The notes: generated from the sequence alone by a model not told the origin. Positions 8,833 to 17,597 are shown, counted from the stretch's first letter. The stretch: DNA of 64,000 bases from Streptomyces sp. S4.7 (GCF_010384365.1 NZ_CP048397.1:6386001-6450000), one strand, 5' to 3'. A program made the numbers and translations.

Positions 8833-9171
8833 TCAGCCGCCGCAGCCGCAGCCGCCACACCCTCCGCAGCCGCCGTCCCCGCCACCACCGTCCCCACTGC
8901 CGCCCGCGTCCGCCGTGTCGCCGGCGTGCGCATGCCCGTCGGCCCACCAACTGGGCGCGAGGGCGGCCCCGGTGGCGCCGGCGGCGGCTCCCGCCGCGGC
9001 GGCGCCGGTGGACGGCCGCCGTACCGTCCTCGGGGCCTTGCCCGCCGGGGACCACGGGACACCCATGAGCAGAAGGACCGCGAGCGGCGACAGCAGCCAG
9101 GACCAGTCCTTCGAGACGACGGCGACGGCGATACCCACGGCGGACAGGACCAGGAACACGGCAAGGCGCAT
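8833..9171 (-). CDS. Small membrane protein with Gly/Cys-rich tail
   Basis: 112 residues. Two hydrophobic helices near the N-terminus (AVFLVLSAVGIAVAVV and LLSPLAVLLLMGVPW) are followed by an alanine-rich linker, then a glycine-rich tail ending in five closely spaced cysteines (CGGCGGCGCGG). GGGAGG directly touches the ATG, so initiation may be at GTG codon 5 instead. Such tails could bind metal or be modified, but no function can be assigned. It converges with gcl 20 bp away. Confidence 0.55.
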   Translation of the reverse strand: MRLAVFLVLSAVGIAVAVVSKDWSWLLSPLAVLLLMGVPWSPAGKAPRTVRRPSTGAAAAGAAAGATGAALAPSWWADGHAHAGDTADAGGSGDGGGGDGGCGGCGGCGCGG

Positions 9172-9198
9172 CCTCCCAGTGTGCGCACCCGGTGACGG

Positions 9199-9240
9199 CG
9201 CACAAGAGCCCGGCCGAAGAATCGGCCGGGCTCTTGTGCG
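9199..9240. terminator. Strong 19-bp stem hairpin
   Basis: A perfect stem (9199-9217 with 9222-9240) around the loop AGAA, without a T-run, as is common for Streptomyces terminators. It lies just upstream of the small membrane-protein gene and may insulate it from transcription of the hyi-glxR operon. Confidence 0.7.
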
Positions 9241-9263
9241 TTGCGGGCCAGGGGAGTTGAGGA

Positions 9264-9658
9264 CCGTCCGGCGGTGCGAGGCCGGCGCGACGGGACACTC
9301 GCACCACCGGACGGCGTCTGACGGAGCCTCGGAAAAGGCTGCGGGGATCCGCTCGTACCTGCTGGTACTCGCTGGTGCTGATCTGCCGGGACCGTGGCGG
9401 CGGCGACGGGGAGCGCCGGCGGCCTTCCTTCGGGTCTGGAAGAGCGCCGTCGTTCTCCCTCACCACCGCACTGGCTCGCACACCGCCACGGTCCCGGGGA
9501 TGTCCCTTCCACGGCCACCCCTCACGAGGGCCGCTGGAAGGGACGGCTGTTGGCCGCTCGCCACCGGGGCGGTCCTCGCCCCGGGGCGCGCGCGGGTGGT
9601 TCCCGGGCTGCGGCGGCGCCTGGGCGCGACAGGACAGTTGTCAGCGCCGCCACAGCCC
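9264..9658. other. Gene-free region packed with nested inverted repeats
   Basis: No convincing gene lies between 9241 and 9674. Inverted repeats seen are 9264-9280 with 9298-9314 (one mismatch in 17), 9387-9401 with 9483-9497 (15 perfect), 9502-9511 with 9535-9544 (10 perfect, with more pairing inside), and 9605-9619 with 9644-9658 (one mismatch in 15). The last probably terminates glxR. The others could form a structured untranslated or noncoding RNA. Confidence 0.5.
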
Positions 9659-9674
9659 GGAGTTGGGTGGGGTG

Positions 9675-10565
9675 TCAGACCTGTTGGCCGGACAGCCGCT
9701 CGACGGCGCGCAGCAGCGCCGAGTGGTCGAGGCCGCCGTCGCCCTGCGCGCGCAGGGAGGCGACCAGTTGCGCGACGACCGCGCCGACCGGCAGCGCGGC
9801 ACCGACATTGCGGGCGGCGTCGGTGACGATGCCCATGTCCTTGTGGTGCAGGTCGATCCGGAAGCCCGGAGCGAAGTCGCGGCTGACGAAGTTGTCCTTC
9901 TTGCGGGTCAGGACGGTCGAGCCGGCCAGACCGCCGTTCAGCACGTCCAGCGCCGCGCCGAGGTCCACGCCCGACTTCTCCAGGAAGACCACGGCCTCGG
10001 CGCACGCCTGGATGTTGACGGCCACGATCAGTTGGTTGGCCGCCTTCACCGTCTGGCCGGCGCCGTGCGGACCGCACAGGACGATCGTCCTGCCCAGCGC
10101 CTCGAAGAGAGGCCTGGCCCGGTCGAAGTCGGCCTGCTCGCCGCCGACCATGATGGACAGAACCGCCTCGACGGCTCCCGCCTCACCGCCGGACACCGGT
10201 GCGTCGAGGACGCGGACGCCCTTCTCCCGGCCCGCCTCGGCGAGATCGATCGACGTCTGCGGGGTGATCGACGACATGTCGATCAGGAGGGCGCCCTTCC
10301 CGGCGTTCTCCAGGATGCCGTCCGCTCCGTAGGCGATGGCCTCGACCTGCGGGGAGGCGGGCACCATCGTGATGATGACATCGGCGCCCTCGACGGCCTC
10401 GGCGATCGACGGCGCGACGGTGCCACCGTTGGCCGCGAGCCGGTCCAGCTTCTCCCGCTCCAGCGTGAAGCCGGTGACGGAGTATCCGGCCTTGATCAGA
10501 TTCTCGGCCATGGGGGACCCCATGATGCCGAGGCCGATCCAGGCCACCTTGGGAAGAGTGCTCAT
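9675..10565 (-). CDS. glxR: 2-hydroxy-3-oxopropionate (tartronate semialdehyde) reductase
   Basis: 296 residues of the beta-hydroxyacid dehydrogenase family, reducing tartronate semialdehyde to D-glycerate with NAD(P)H. The N-terminal Rossmann motif is WIGLGIMGSPMAENLIKAGY, the substrate-binding signature is LDAPVSGGEAGAVEAVLSIM, and the catalytic lysine segment is GAGQTVKAANQLIVAVN. The C-terminus (LHHKDMGIVTDAARNVG) is also typical. It follows hyi by 72 bp on the same strand and is probably cotranscribed from the hyi promoter. Confidence 0.93.
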   Translation of the reverse strand: MSTLPKVAWIGLGIMGSPMAENLIKAGYSVTGFTLEREKLDRLAANGGTVAPSIAEAVEGADVIITMVPASPQVEAIAYGADGILENAGKGALLIDMSSITPQTSIDLAEAGREKGVRVLDAPVSGGEAGAVEAVLSIMVGGEQADFDRARPLFEALGRTIVLCGPHGAGQTVKAANQLIVAVNIQACAEAVVFLEKSGVDLGAALDVLNGGLAGSTVLTRKKDNFVSRDFAPGFRIDLHHKDMGIVTDAARNVGAALPVGAVVAQLVASLRAQGDGGLDHSALLRAVERLSGQQV

Positions 10566-10637
10566 CGGGGGTGCCTCTCTCGCATACGTGTGTGCGTCGT
10601 CTCCGCGTGGTGCCCGCGGCGGGTGTGGACGTGGGCC

Positions 10638-11504
10638 CTAGCGCGCGGCCCGCGCGTCGGCCGGGAGCCACTCGAAGGACTCCGCGCTCGGGCGGTCGCC
10701 GGGCTTGTACTCCAGGCCGACCCACCCCTCGTAACCAGCCTTGCGCAGCCGGTCGAGCAGGTCCTGGAGCGGCAGTGTGCCGGTGCCGGGCGCGCCCCGG
10801 CCGGGGTTGTCGGCGATCTGTACGTGACCGGTCCGGTCGGCGTACCTGTCGACGACCCCGGTCAGCGCCTCGGCGTCCAGACCGTTCATCGACAGGTGGT
10901 AGACGTCCAGGAGGAACGCGGCGTTGCCCAGCCCCGTGGCCTCGTTGACCCGGTCCACCACATCGATGGCGGCCTCGGCGCTCACCAGCGGATAGTGCGG
11001 GGACTCCGGCCTGTTGAGCGCCTCGATCAGCAGGGTCGCCCCGATCCGGTCGGCCGCGCGGGCGGCGAGGACCAGATTCTCCAGGGCGAGCGTGTCCTGC
11101 GTCCGCGCGTCGACGCCTTCGACGCGGTTCCCGTACAGCGCGTTGAGCGCCTTGCAGCCGACCGACGCGGCGAAGTCGGCCGCCACGTCGATGTTCGCGC
11201 GGAAGCGGTCCGACTCCTCGCCGGGCAGCGACAGCGCGCCGCGGTCGGGGCCGGGCAGCCGGCCGCCGTAGAAGTTGAGTCCCACGAGCTGGGTGTCCGC
11301 GTCGTCGAGGGCCTGCTTCAGGGCGTCCAGCTCGGCCCGCGGCGGGGTGGGGGTCTCGATCCAGGGCCACCACAGCTCCACCGCGGTGAAGCCCGCCGCG
11401 GCGGCTGCCGCGGGACGCTCCAAAAGCGGGAGTTCGGTGAAGAGGATCGACAGATTCACATCGAAGCGCTGCTCGGAGCCGGGCTTGTTCGTGAAGGGAG
11501 CCAT
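10638..11504 (-). CDS. hyi: Hydroxypyruvate isomerase
   Basis: A 288-residue TIM-barrel (xylose-isomerase-like) enzyme converting hydroxypyruvate to tartronate semialdehyde. Family features include VNLSILFTELPLLERPAAAA at the start, VELWWPW, LIEALN (metal-ligand Glu), LLDVYHLSMNG, HVQIADNPGR and GLEYKPG near the end. First gene of the hyi-glxR operon. Its promoter region carries the tandem operators shared with gcl, aceB and allB. Confidence 0.93.
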   Translation of the reverse strand: MAPFTNKPGSEQRFDVNLSILFTELPLLERPAAAAAAGFTAVELWWPWIETPTPPRAELDALKQALDDADTQLVGLNFYGGRLPGPDRGALSLPGEESDRFRANIDVAADFAASVGCKALNALYGNRVEGVDARTQDTLALENLVLAARAADRIGATLLIEALNRPESPHYPLVSAEAAIDVVDRVNEATGLGNAAFLLDVYHLSMNGLDAEALTGVVDRYADRTGHVQIADNPGRGAPGTGTLPLQDLLDRLRKAGYEGWVGLEYKPGDRPSAESFEWLPADARAAR

Positions 11505-11520
11505 GAGGGGTTCTGCGCTC

Positions 11521-11586
11521 CTTCCGTATTGCGGAAGTTAGTTTCTGCTTAATGGAAGATTGCCTGGGATTTGGGAGGGCTGTCAA
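11521..11586 (-). promoter_or_regulatory. hyi promoter with tandem AllR-type operators
   Basis: Reading leftward, TTGACA (complement of 11581-11586), an 18-bp spacer and CAATCT (complement of 11557-11562) precede two palindromes: 11542-11558 (weak, TTTCTGCTTAATGGAAG) and 11521-11537 (strong, CTTCCGTATTGCGGAAG). Their centres are 21 bp apart, as at gcl. Confidence 0.65.
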
Positions 11587-11629
11587 GAGGGCGGCCCTGA
11601 TTCGGCCCCTCGCGCAGTAGGTTGTGCGC

Positions 11630-11881
11630 GTGCGACTGAGAGTGGAATTCACGACCGAGCCGTTCGACCTGGACGAGGCCCCCGGCCATGCCGTGGTGGC
11701 CCGCGAGGTCATCCAGGCGGCCGAACTGGACGCCGTGGACGTCGGGCCGTTCGGCAACACCGCCGAGGGCGGCGCCGACGCCGTCATCTCGGCCGTCGAC
11801 GCCCTGCTCCGCCGCTCCCTGGAGGCCGGCGCCACCCGCGTCTCGCTCCAGGTGAACGTCATCGCGGAGGACGAGCGGTGA
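11630..11881 (+). CDS. Thiamine-binding protein (MTH1187/YkoF, DUF77 family)
   Basis: 83 residues beginning VRLRVEFTTEPF and containing the family stretch VDVGPFGNTAEG and a final beta strand SLQVNVI. The family folds as a ferredoxin-like tetramer and some members bind thiamine; a role beside the ThDP enzyme Gcl is an attractive inference only. A TAGGTT box at 11618-11623 lies 6 nt before GTG 11630, suggesting a leaderless start. An in-frame GTG at 11624 is the alternative. Its stop overlaps the next gene's GTG. Confidence 0.7.
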   Translation: MRLRVEFTTEPFDLDEAPGHAVVAREVIQAAELDAVDVGPFGNTAEGGADAVISAVDALLRRSLEAGATRVSLQVNVIAEDER

Positions 11882-12246
11882 CCGGGCCGTCCGACCACCC
11901 GCTCCTCGCGGCGGTGAAGCCGCTCGTCGACGCCATGGGGGCCGAGACCGTACCGCCCGCCCTGGCCGGGCCCGACGACGTCGTGCTGAGCTGGGAGGGG
12001 GAGGAGGTCGTCGCCGTCCGCCTCCCGCAGCTCTCCGAATCGCTCGACCACATCCTCGTCGCGCTGGAGCGCCGGCACGGTATGCCCCTGTCGGAGCTGG
12101 ACCGCAAGGCCAAGCAGTCGGTGGTGCGGTCGCTGGAGGCACGCGGGGCCTTCTCCGTACGGCACGGCGTGGAGACCGTCGCGAGCGCTCTCGGGGTCAG
12201 CCGGTTCACCGTCTACAACTATCTGAACCGGTCCGAGACGGGCTGA
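11878..12246 (+). CDS. Small helix-turn-helix protein (YheO/HTH_22-like C-terminus)
   Basis: 122 residues. The C-terminal 45 residues form a clear HTH (KQSVVRSLEARGAFSVRHG, then VASALGVSRFTVYNYL) like the HTH_22 domain of YheO-type regulators. The N-terminal part is a short PAS-like remnant (DDVVLSWEGEEVVAVRLPQLSE). GTG 11878 overlaps the TGA of the thiamine-binding gene, so the two are translationally coupled. Placed between the glyoxylate and urate operons, it may regulate one of them, but no target is proven. Confidence 0.7.
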   Translation: MTGPSDHPLLAAVKPLVDAMGAETVPPALAGPDDVVLSWEGEEVVAVRLPQLSESLDHILVALERRHGMPLSELDRKAKQSVVRSLEARGAFSVRHGVETVASALGVSRFTVYNYLNRSETG

Positions 12247-12309
12247 CGTGGCCGGGCCGGGGTCGCGAGCCCCGGGCCCGGGGTCGCGGCGGGCCTGCCG
12301 GACAAAAAA

Positions 12310-12350
12310 TTCAACAAAGTGTTGACGTGATGTTCGTGAAGGCGTTAGCT
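12310..12350 (+). promoter_or_regulatory. uraD-uraH-uox promoter with TTCAAC-N5-GTTGA palindrome
   Basis: TTCAACAAAGTGTTGAC (12310-12326) overlaps the -35 box TTGACG (12322-12327). After a 17-bp spacer comes TTAGCT (12345-12350). Similar palindromes occur before aceB (29,305) and allB (31,852), pointing to a second shared regulator of ureide catabolism. Confidence 0.6.
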
Positions 12351-12387
12351 GTCCCGCAGCCCGTCAAGCACAGCCACGGAGGCTCCC

Positions 12388-12906
12388 GTGACGACCGACC
12401 CGCCGCCGGGCCTCACCCGGTTCAACACATCCTCCGACAGCGCGGCGCTGACCGCACTGCACGAGGTGTGCGCCAGTACGGCATGGGGGAGCGCACTGCT
12501 CGCCCACCGGCCGTACGCCACCGCCGAAGCCCTCTTCGCGGCCAGTGACACCGCGACGGCCGAACTGGCCGCCGACGATCTGGCGCAGGCGATGGCGGCG
12601 CACCCGCCCATCGGCCGCCCGAAGCCGGGCGACCCGGTCTCGGCCCGCGAACAGCGGGGTATGGCCGGAGCGTCCGGTGAACTCAGGGCGGAGTTGCTCG
12701 AACTGAATCTGGCCTACCAGGACAGGTTCGGCCACGTCTTCCTGATCTGTGCCACCGGCAGGACCGGTGAGCAGATGCGGGACGCGGTCCGCACCCGGAT
12801 CGGCAACTCGCCCGAACAGGAGCGGGACGTCGTTCGCACCGAACTGGGCAAGATCAACCGCATCCGGCTGACCCGCCTCGTAGAAGCAGCAGAAGCAGGG
12901 GAGTGA
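12388..12906 (+). CDS. uraD: 2-oxo-4-hydroxy-4-carboxy-5-ureidoimidazoline (OHCU) decarboxylase
   Basis: 172 residues. It decarboxylates OHCU to S-allantoin, the last step of urate oxidation. The family motif HPPIGRPKPGD (catalytic His) is at about residue 72, followed by SAREQRGM and the substrate-contacting YQDRFGHVFLICATGRT. The start is GTG with GGAGG 5 nt upstream. First gene of the uraD-uraH-uox operon, with gaps of 4 and 3 nt. Confidence 0.93.
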   Translation: MTTDPPPGLTRFNTSSDSAALTALHEVCASTAWGSALLAHRPYATAEALFAASDTATAELAADDLAQAMAAHPPIGRPKPGDPVSAREQRGMAGASGELRAELLELNLAYQDRFGHVFLICATGRTGEQMRDAVRTRIGNSPEQERDVVRTELGKINRIRLTRLVEAAEAGE

Positions 12907-12910
12907 ACCC

Positions 12911-13339
12911 GTGAGCACGGAATCCACCGCATCGGTGTCCACGCACATCCTGGACACCAGCGTCGGACGCCCGGCCGCCTCCGTCGCCGTCTCGCTCGCC
13001 GCCCGCGGCGGCGCCCGGGAGCGGTGGGTGGTGCTGGGCCGGTCGGCGACCGACGCGGACGGGCGGTGCAGAGACCTGCCGGCGCTGCCGGCGGGAACCA
13101 CCCACGTACGTCTCGACTTCGAGACCGAGGCGTACTTCCACAGCCAGAGCCACAGCCAGAGCCAGAATCAGCCACAGAGCCAGAACCGAGCCGAGGCACA
13201 GCAGGACGCCCCCGCGCCACGGGACAGCGGTGCGTTCTTTCCGGAAGTGGCGATCACGTTCGCCGTCACGCCCGGCGAGCACTATCACGTACCGCTGCTG
13301 CTCAACCCGTTCGGCTACTCCGTATACCGAGGGAGCTAG
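12911..13339 (+). CDS. uraH: 5-hydroxyisourate hydrolase with low-complexity insertion
   Basis: 142 residues of the transthyretin-like family, hydrolysing 5-hydroxyisourate to OHCU. The N-terminal THILDTSVGRPA and the C-terminal YHVPLLLNPFGYSVYRGS (YRGS signature) are intact. Between the AYF strand and the FFPEVAITF strand there is an insertion of roughly 25-30 residues, rich in Ser/Gln/His with SQ/NQ repeats; usual family members are about 110 residues. The insertion falls in a loop, so activity is probably kept. The middle gene of the urate operon. Confidence 0.9.
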   Translation: MSTESTASVSTHILDTSVGRPAASVAVSLAARGGARERWVVLGRSATDADGRCRDLPALPAGTTHVRLDFETEAYFHSQSHSQSQNQPQSQNRAEAQQDAPAPRDSGAFFPEVAITFAVTPGEHYHVPLLLNPFGYSVYRGS

Positions 13340-13342
13340 CAG

Positions 13343-14275
13343 ATGCCGACCATTCTCGGCCAGAACCAGTACGGCAAAGCGGAGAACCGCGTCGTCAAGA
13401 TCGTGCGCGACGGCGACACCCACCACATCAAGGACCTGAACGTCTCCGTCGCCCTCTCCGGCGACATGGAGGAGGTCCACTACTCCGGCTCCAACGCCAA
13501 CGTCCTGCCGACCGACACCACCAAGAACACGGTGTACGCGTTCGCCAAGGAGCACGGCATCGAGTCCGCCGAACAGTTCGGCATCCATCTCGCCCGGCAC
13601 TTCGTCACCAGCCAGGAGCCGATACACCGGGCGCGGATCCGGATCGAGGAGTACGCCTGGGAGCGCATCGCGGCCCCGGACGCCGACTCCGGGTCGGTCG
13701 GCGCCGACAGGACCAAGCACTCCTTCGTACGCAAGGGGCAGGAGACCCGCGTTTCGCAGATCACCTTCGACGGCGAGAAGTGGGAGATCATCTCCGGCCT
13801 CAAGGACCTGACGGTGCTGAACTCGACCAACTCCGAGTTCTGGGGCTACGTCAAGGACGAGTACACGACGCTCCGCGAGGCGTACGACCGCATACTCGCC
13901 ACCGACGTCTCCGCGAGGTGGCGCTACAACTGGACCGACGACACCGCGCCGATGCCCGACTGGGAGGACTCCTACGAGCAGGCGCGCACGCACCTCCTCG
14001 GCGCCTTCGCGCAGACGTACTCCCTCTCGCTCCAGCAGACGCTCTACCAGATGGGCTCGCGGATCATCGACAGCCGAGGCGAGATCGACGAGATCCGCTT
14101 CTCACTGCCGAACAACCACCACTTCCTCGTCGACCTCGAACCGTTCGGGGTGAAGAACGAAACCCCCGACGGAGCCGTCTACTTCGCCGCCGACCGCCCG
14201 TACGGCCTCATCGAGGCCACCGTGCTGCGTGACGGCGTCGAACCGCGAATCCCGCTCGACATGACCAACCTGTAG
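13343..14275 (+). CDS. uox: Urate oxidase (factor-independent uricase)
   Basis: 310 residues, the usual uricase length. The start PTILGQNQYGKAENRVVKIV includes the catalytic Lys region, YAFAKEHGIESAEQFGIHLA lies near 75, and SEFWGYVKDEYTTL contains the family's conserved stretch. The C-terminal half has FAQTYSLSLQQTLYQMG and FSLPNNHHFLVDL. It oxidises urate to 5-hydroxyisourate with O2. Only 3 bp separate it from uraH. Confidence 0.95.
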   Translation: MPTILGQNQYGKAENRVVKIVRDGDTHHIKDLNVSVALSGDMEEVHYSGSNANVLPTDTTKNTVYAFAKEHGIESAEQFGIHLARHFVTSQEPIHRARIRIEEYAWERIAAPDADSGSVGADRTKHSFVRKGQETRVSQITFDGEKWEIISGLKDLTVLNSTNSEFWGYVKDEYTTLREAYDRILATDVSARWRYNWTDDTAPMPDWEDSYEQARTHLLGAFAQTYSLSLQQTLYQMGSRIIDSRGEIDEIRFSLPNNHHFLVDLEPFGVKNETPDGAVYFAADRPYGLIEATVLRDGVEPRIPLDMTNL

Positions 14276-14443
14276 CCGCCCCGGCGTACCCCCGACGCCC
14301 GCGCCGGCGTCAAGTCCCCGAAGAAGAGGGCGATATGGGGGAAGAGCGGGGGCATCTGCGCACCGACACCACCGAGGATCCGTCTCTCACCCCGCTCGAC
14401 CCCCGGATCCGTCCACCCCACATGGGAAGAACGAGGACCCGCC

Positions 14444-15820
14444 ATGGCGGTTTCGCGCATCGTCATCGAGAACTGTGCCATCGCGACAGTGGACGCGAAC
14501 GACACCGAGTACGCCTCCGGGCACGTCGTCGTCGCGGACAACCTCATCGAATCCGTGGGCGCCGGCCGTGCCCCCGCCGGGCTGGAGAACGTCGTACGGC
14601 GGGTCGACGGCACCGGCCATCTCCTCACCCCCGGCCTGGTCAACACCCACCACCACTTCTACCAGTGGATCACCCGCGGACTGGCCACCGACCACAACCT
14701 GTTCGACTGGCTGGTGGCGCTCTACCCGACGTGGGCGCGCATCGACGAGTCCATGGCGCGCGCCGCGGCGCAGGGCTCACTGGCGATGATGGCGCGCGGC
14801 GGGGTCACCACCGCGATGGACCACCACTACGTGTACCCGCGCGGCGCCGGCGACCTGTCCGGCGCCATCATCGGGGCCGCTTCGGAGACGGGCGTACGGT
14901 TCACCCTCGCCCGCGGCTCCATGGACCGCGGCGAGTCGGACGGCGGCCTGCCGCCGGACTTCGCCGTCGAGTCCCTGGAGGGCGCGCTCGCCGCCACCGA
15001 GGCGACCGTCGACAAGTACCACGACCCGTCGTTCGGCGCGATGACCCGGATCGCCGTCGCGCCGTGCTCGCCGTTCTCCGTCTCCACCGAACTGATGCGC
15101 CAGGGGGCGGAGTTGGCACGCCGCAAGGGCGTACGGCTGCACACCCACGGCAGCGAGACGGTCGAGGAGGAGCAGTTCTGCAAGGAGCTGTTCGGGATGG
15201 GCCCCACCGACTACTTCGAGTCGACGGGCTGGCTCGGTTCCGACGTATGGATGGCCCACTGCGTCCATATGAACGACTCGGACATCGCCGCCTTCGGCCG
15301 CACCGGCACGGGCGTCGCGCACTGCCCGTCCTCCAACGCCCGCCTCGCGGCCGGTATCGCGCGCGTACCCGACATGCTGAGGGCCGGCGTTCCCGTCGGC
15401 CTCGGCGTGGACGGCACCGCGTCCAACGAATCGGGCGAACTGCACACCGAGTTGCGCAACGCGCTGCTCATCAACCGCCTCGGTGCCCACCGCGAGTCCG
15501 CCCTGACCGCCCGTCAGGCGCTGCGGCTCGGCACATACGGTGGCGCCCAAGTCCTCGGCCGTGCCGACCAGATCGGCTCGGTGGAGACCGGGAAACTCGC
15601 CGACCTGGTGCTGTGGAAGCTGGACACCCTGGCTCACTCCTCCATCGCCGACCCGGTGATCGCCCTCGTTCTCGGGGCCGCCGCGCCCGTCACGCTCTCC
15701 CTCGTCAACGGCCACACCGTCGTCGAGGACAACCACCTGACCACGGTGGACGAAGACGCCGTCGCCCGCTCCACGCGGGCCGAGGCGCGGCGCCTGGCGC
15801 GGATCGCGGCGGCGGGCTGA
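14444..15820 (+). CDS. 8-oxoguanine deaminase (amidohydrolase superfamily)
   Basis: 458 residues. Metal-binding motifs are NTHHHFYQ (near 67), the later THGSE and AHCVHMND histidines, and the aspartate in LGVDGTASNESGEL. The HHHFYQW pattern and overall length match the 8-oxoguanine deaminase branch, which converts 8-oxoguanine to urate, the substrate of the uricase encoded just upstream. GAGGA sits 7 nt before the ATG. The 168-bp gap after uox leaves open whether it is in the same transcript. A general guanine or isoxanthopterin deaminase is the alternative. Confidence 0.8.
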   Translation: MAVSRIVIENCAIATVDANDTEYASGHVVVADNLIESVGAGRAPAGLENVVRRVDGTGHLLTPGLVNTHHHFYQWITRGLATDHNLFDWLVALYPTWARIDESMARAAAQGSLAMMARGGVTTAMDHHYVYPRGAGDLSGAIIGAASETGVRFTLARGSMDRGESDGGLPPDFAVESLEGALAATEATVDKYHDPSFGAMTRIAVAPCSPFSVSTELMRQGAELARRKGVRLHTHGSETVEEEQFCKELFGMGPTDYFESTGWLGSDVWMAHCVHMNDSDIAAFGRTGTGVAHCPSSNARLAAGIARVPDMLRAGVPVGLGVDGTASNESGELHTELRNALLINRLGAHRESALTARQALRLGTYGGAQVLGRADQIGSVETGKLADLVLWKLDTLAHSSIADPVIALVLGAAAPVTLSLVNGHTVVEDNHLTTVDEDAVARSTRAEARRLARIAAAG

Positions 15821-15936
15821 CACCGGGTCACGACGCCCGGTCGATACGGGCCCGGTCGCGACGACGGGCCGGCGCGCTTCACAGGTCTCACGTGTCCACG
15901 GGCCCGACCGGTCCGGCCGTGGATCTTCTCAGGAGT

Positions 15937-16043
15937 CCGGTCGAGGGGGACGGCCCTCGACCGGCGGCCACGGGGCCCGAGCGGGGTCCCTGGCAGCCGC
16001 GTCCGGGTGGTGGCGTACCGCACAGCGGTGCCCCACCACCCGG
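15937..16043. other. Two hairpins upstream of the purine permease
   Basis: An 11-bp perfect stem (15937-15947 with 15954-15964, loop GGACGG) is followed by another 11-bp stem (16003-16013 with 16033-16043) whose loop can pair further. The first may terminate the deaminase transcript. The second would sit in the permease leader. Neither matches the purine riboswitch consensus. Confidence 0.45.
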
Positions 16044-16130
16044 GACGGTGACTCGTGTACGCAACCGACCTCCCGCACCTCCCTGACACCCGCGTCGCCG
16101 CCGACGCGTAACCGACCGGAGGAACACCCC

Positions 16131-17582
16131 GTGGCAGCCGAGCCCAGGCTTCGCAAAGACGTACCCGCTCCCGACGAGATACCCGACCAGGACGGCAAGC
16201 ACCCGGTGGACCGGACCCTGCCGCCCTTCAAGACGTTCACCAGCGGTCTTCAGCACGTGGCCGCCATGTACGCGGGCGTGGTGGCGCCCCCGATGATCGT
16301 CGGGCCCGCCGTCGGCCTGAACGCCCGGGACACCGCGTTCCTGATGGGCGCCAGTCTCTTCACCGCCGGGATAGCCACCCTGCTCCAGACCCTCGGCTTC
16401 TGGAAGGTCGGCGCACGGCTCCCGTTCGTCAACGGCGTCTCCTTCGCGGGCGTCACGCCGATGGTCGCGATCGGCCGCGAACGCGGCGCGGAGGGCATCA
16501 CCGTCATCTTCGGCGCGATCATCGTCGCCAGCGTGCTCGGGTTCGTCCTCACGCCGTACTTCTCGAAACTGGTGCGGTTCTTCCCGCCCGTCGTGACCGG
16601 CACCGTCATCACCCTGATCGGTGTCTCACTGCTCCCGGTCGCCTTCAACTGGTCCCAGGGCGGCGATCCCACGGCCGACGGCTACGGCTCCATGAAGAAC
16701 ATCGGCATGGCCGGTCTCACCCTGCTGATCGTGCTCGTCCTGCGGAAGGTGCTGCGCGGCTTCCTCCAGCAGATCGCGATCCTGCTGGGGCTGGTCGTCG
16801 GCACCCTCGTCGCCGTCCCGATGAACATGACCGACTTCGACGCGATCCGGGACGCCGGCCTCGTCGGCTTCCCGACGCCGTTCCACTTCGGCGCACCGCA
16901 GTTCGAGATCGCCGCGATCATCTCCATGTGCATCGTGATGCTCGTCTGCATGACGGAGTCCACGGCCGACATGCTGGCGCTCGGCAGGATCGTGGACCGG
17001 CCGGCGGACGAGCGCGTCATCGAGGGCGGACTGCGCGCCGACACGCTGGGCAGCGCCATCAGCCCGCTGTTCAACGGCTTCATGTGCAGCGCCTTCGCAC
17101 AGAACATCGGCCTTGTCGCCATGACCAAGGTCCGCAGCCGCTACGTCGTCGCGGCCGGCGGCGGCATCCTCGTCCTGCTCGGCCTGTGCCCCGTGCTGGC
17201 CTCGGTGATCGCGCTCGTACCCCTGCCGGTCCTCGGCGGCGCCGGGATCGTGCTCTTCGGATCGGTCGCGGCCAGCGGCATCCAGACGCTGGCCACCGCC
17301 GCTCTGGAGAAGGGCGAGAACGCGCTGATAGTGGCCGCCGCCGTCGGCATCGGGCTGATACCGATCGCGGCGCCGGAGTTCTACCACGCGTTCCCGAAGG
17401 ACCTGCTGGTGGTGCTCGACTCCGGGATCAGTACGGGCTGTGTGGTGGCGATCGTGTTGAACCTGGCCTTCAACCACTGGGGCCAGAAGGGCGGTTCGGG
17501 CGCCGGGGGCGCTTTCGAGGCGGAAGGGGCGGCTGCCGCGGAGACCGGACGGTCACTGCCGGCCCCCGCGGCACCGCACTGA
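16131..17582 (+). CDS. NCS2 nucleobase:cation symporter (xanthine/urate-type permease)
   Basis: 483 residues with about 12-14 membrane segments. NCS2 features seen are QHVAAMYAGVVAPPMIVG at the start of the membrane domain, the conserved GLVAMTKVRSRYV region with the preceding NGFMCSAFAQNIG (family Q/N-x-G motif) and CMTESTADMLALG. GGAGGAACACCCC precedes the GTG. It probably imports xanthine, urate or related purines across the plasma membrane for the adjacent oxidation genes. The exact substrate cannot be distinguished. Confidence 0.85.
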   Translation: MAAEPRLRKDVPAPDEIPDQDGKHPVDRTLPPFKTFTSGLQHVAAMYAGVVAPPMIVGPAVGLNARDTAFLMGASLFTAGIATLLQTLGFWKVGARLPFVNGVSFAGVTPMVAIGRERGAEGITVIFGAIIVASVLGFVLTPYFSKLVRFFPPVVTGTVITLIGVSLLPVAFNWSQGGDPTADGYGSMKNIGMAGLTLLIVLVLRKVLRGFLQQIAILLGLVVGTLVAVPMNMTDFDAIRDAGLVGFPTPFHFGAPQFEIAAIISMCIVMLVCMTESTADMLALGRIVDRPADERVIEGGLRADTLGSAISPLFNGFMCSAFAQNIGLVAMTKVRSRYVVAAGGGILVLLGLCPVLASVIALVPLPVLGGAGIVLFGSVAASGIQTLATAALEKGENALIVAAAVGIGLIPIAAPEFYHAFPKDLLVVLDSGISTGCVVAIVLNLAFNHWGQKGGSGAGGAFEAEGAAAAETGRSLPAPAAPH

Positions 17583-17597
17583 GCAGGGCGGGGCGTG

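Noticed and set aside
15937..16043. Possible purine riboswitch before the permease
   Set aside because: Two simple hairpins without the three-way junction and conserved loop bases of purine riboswitches.
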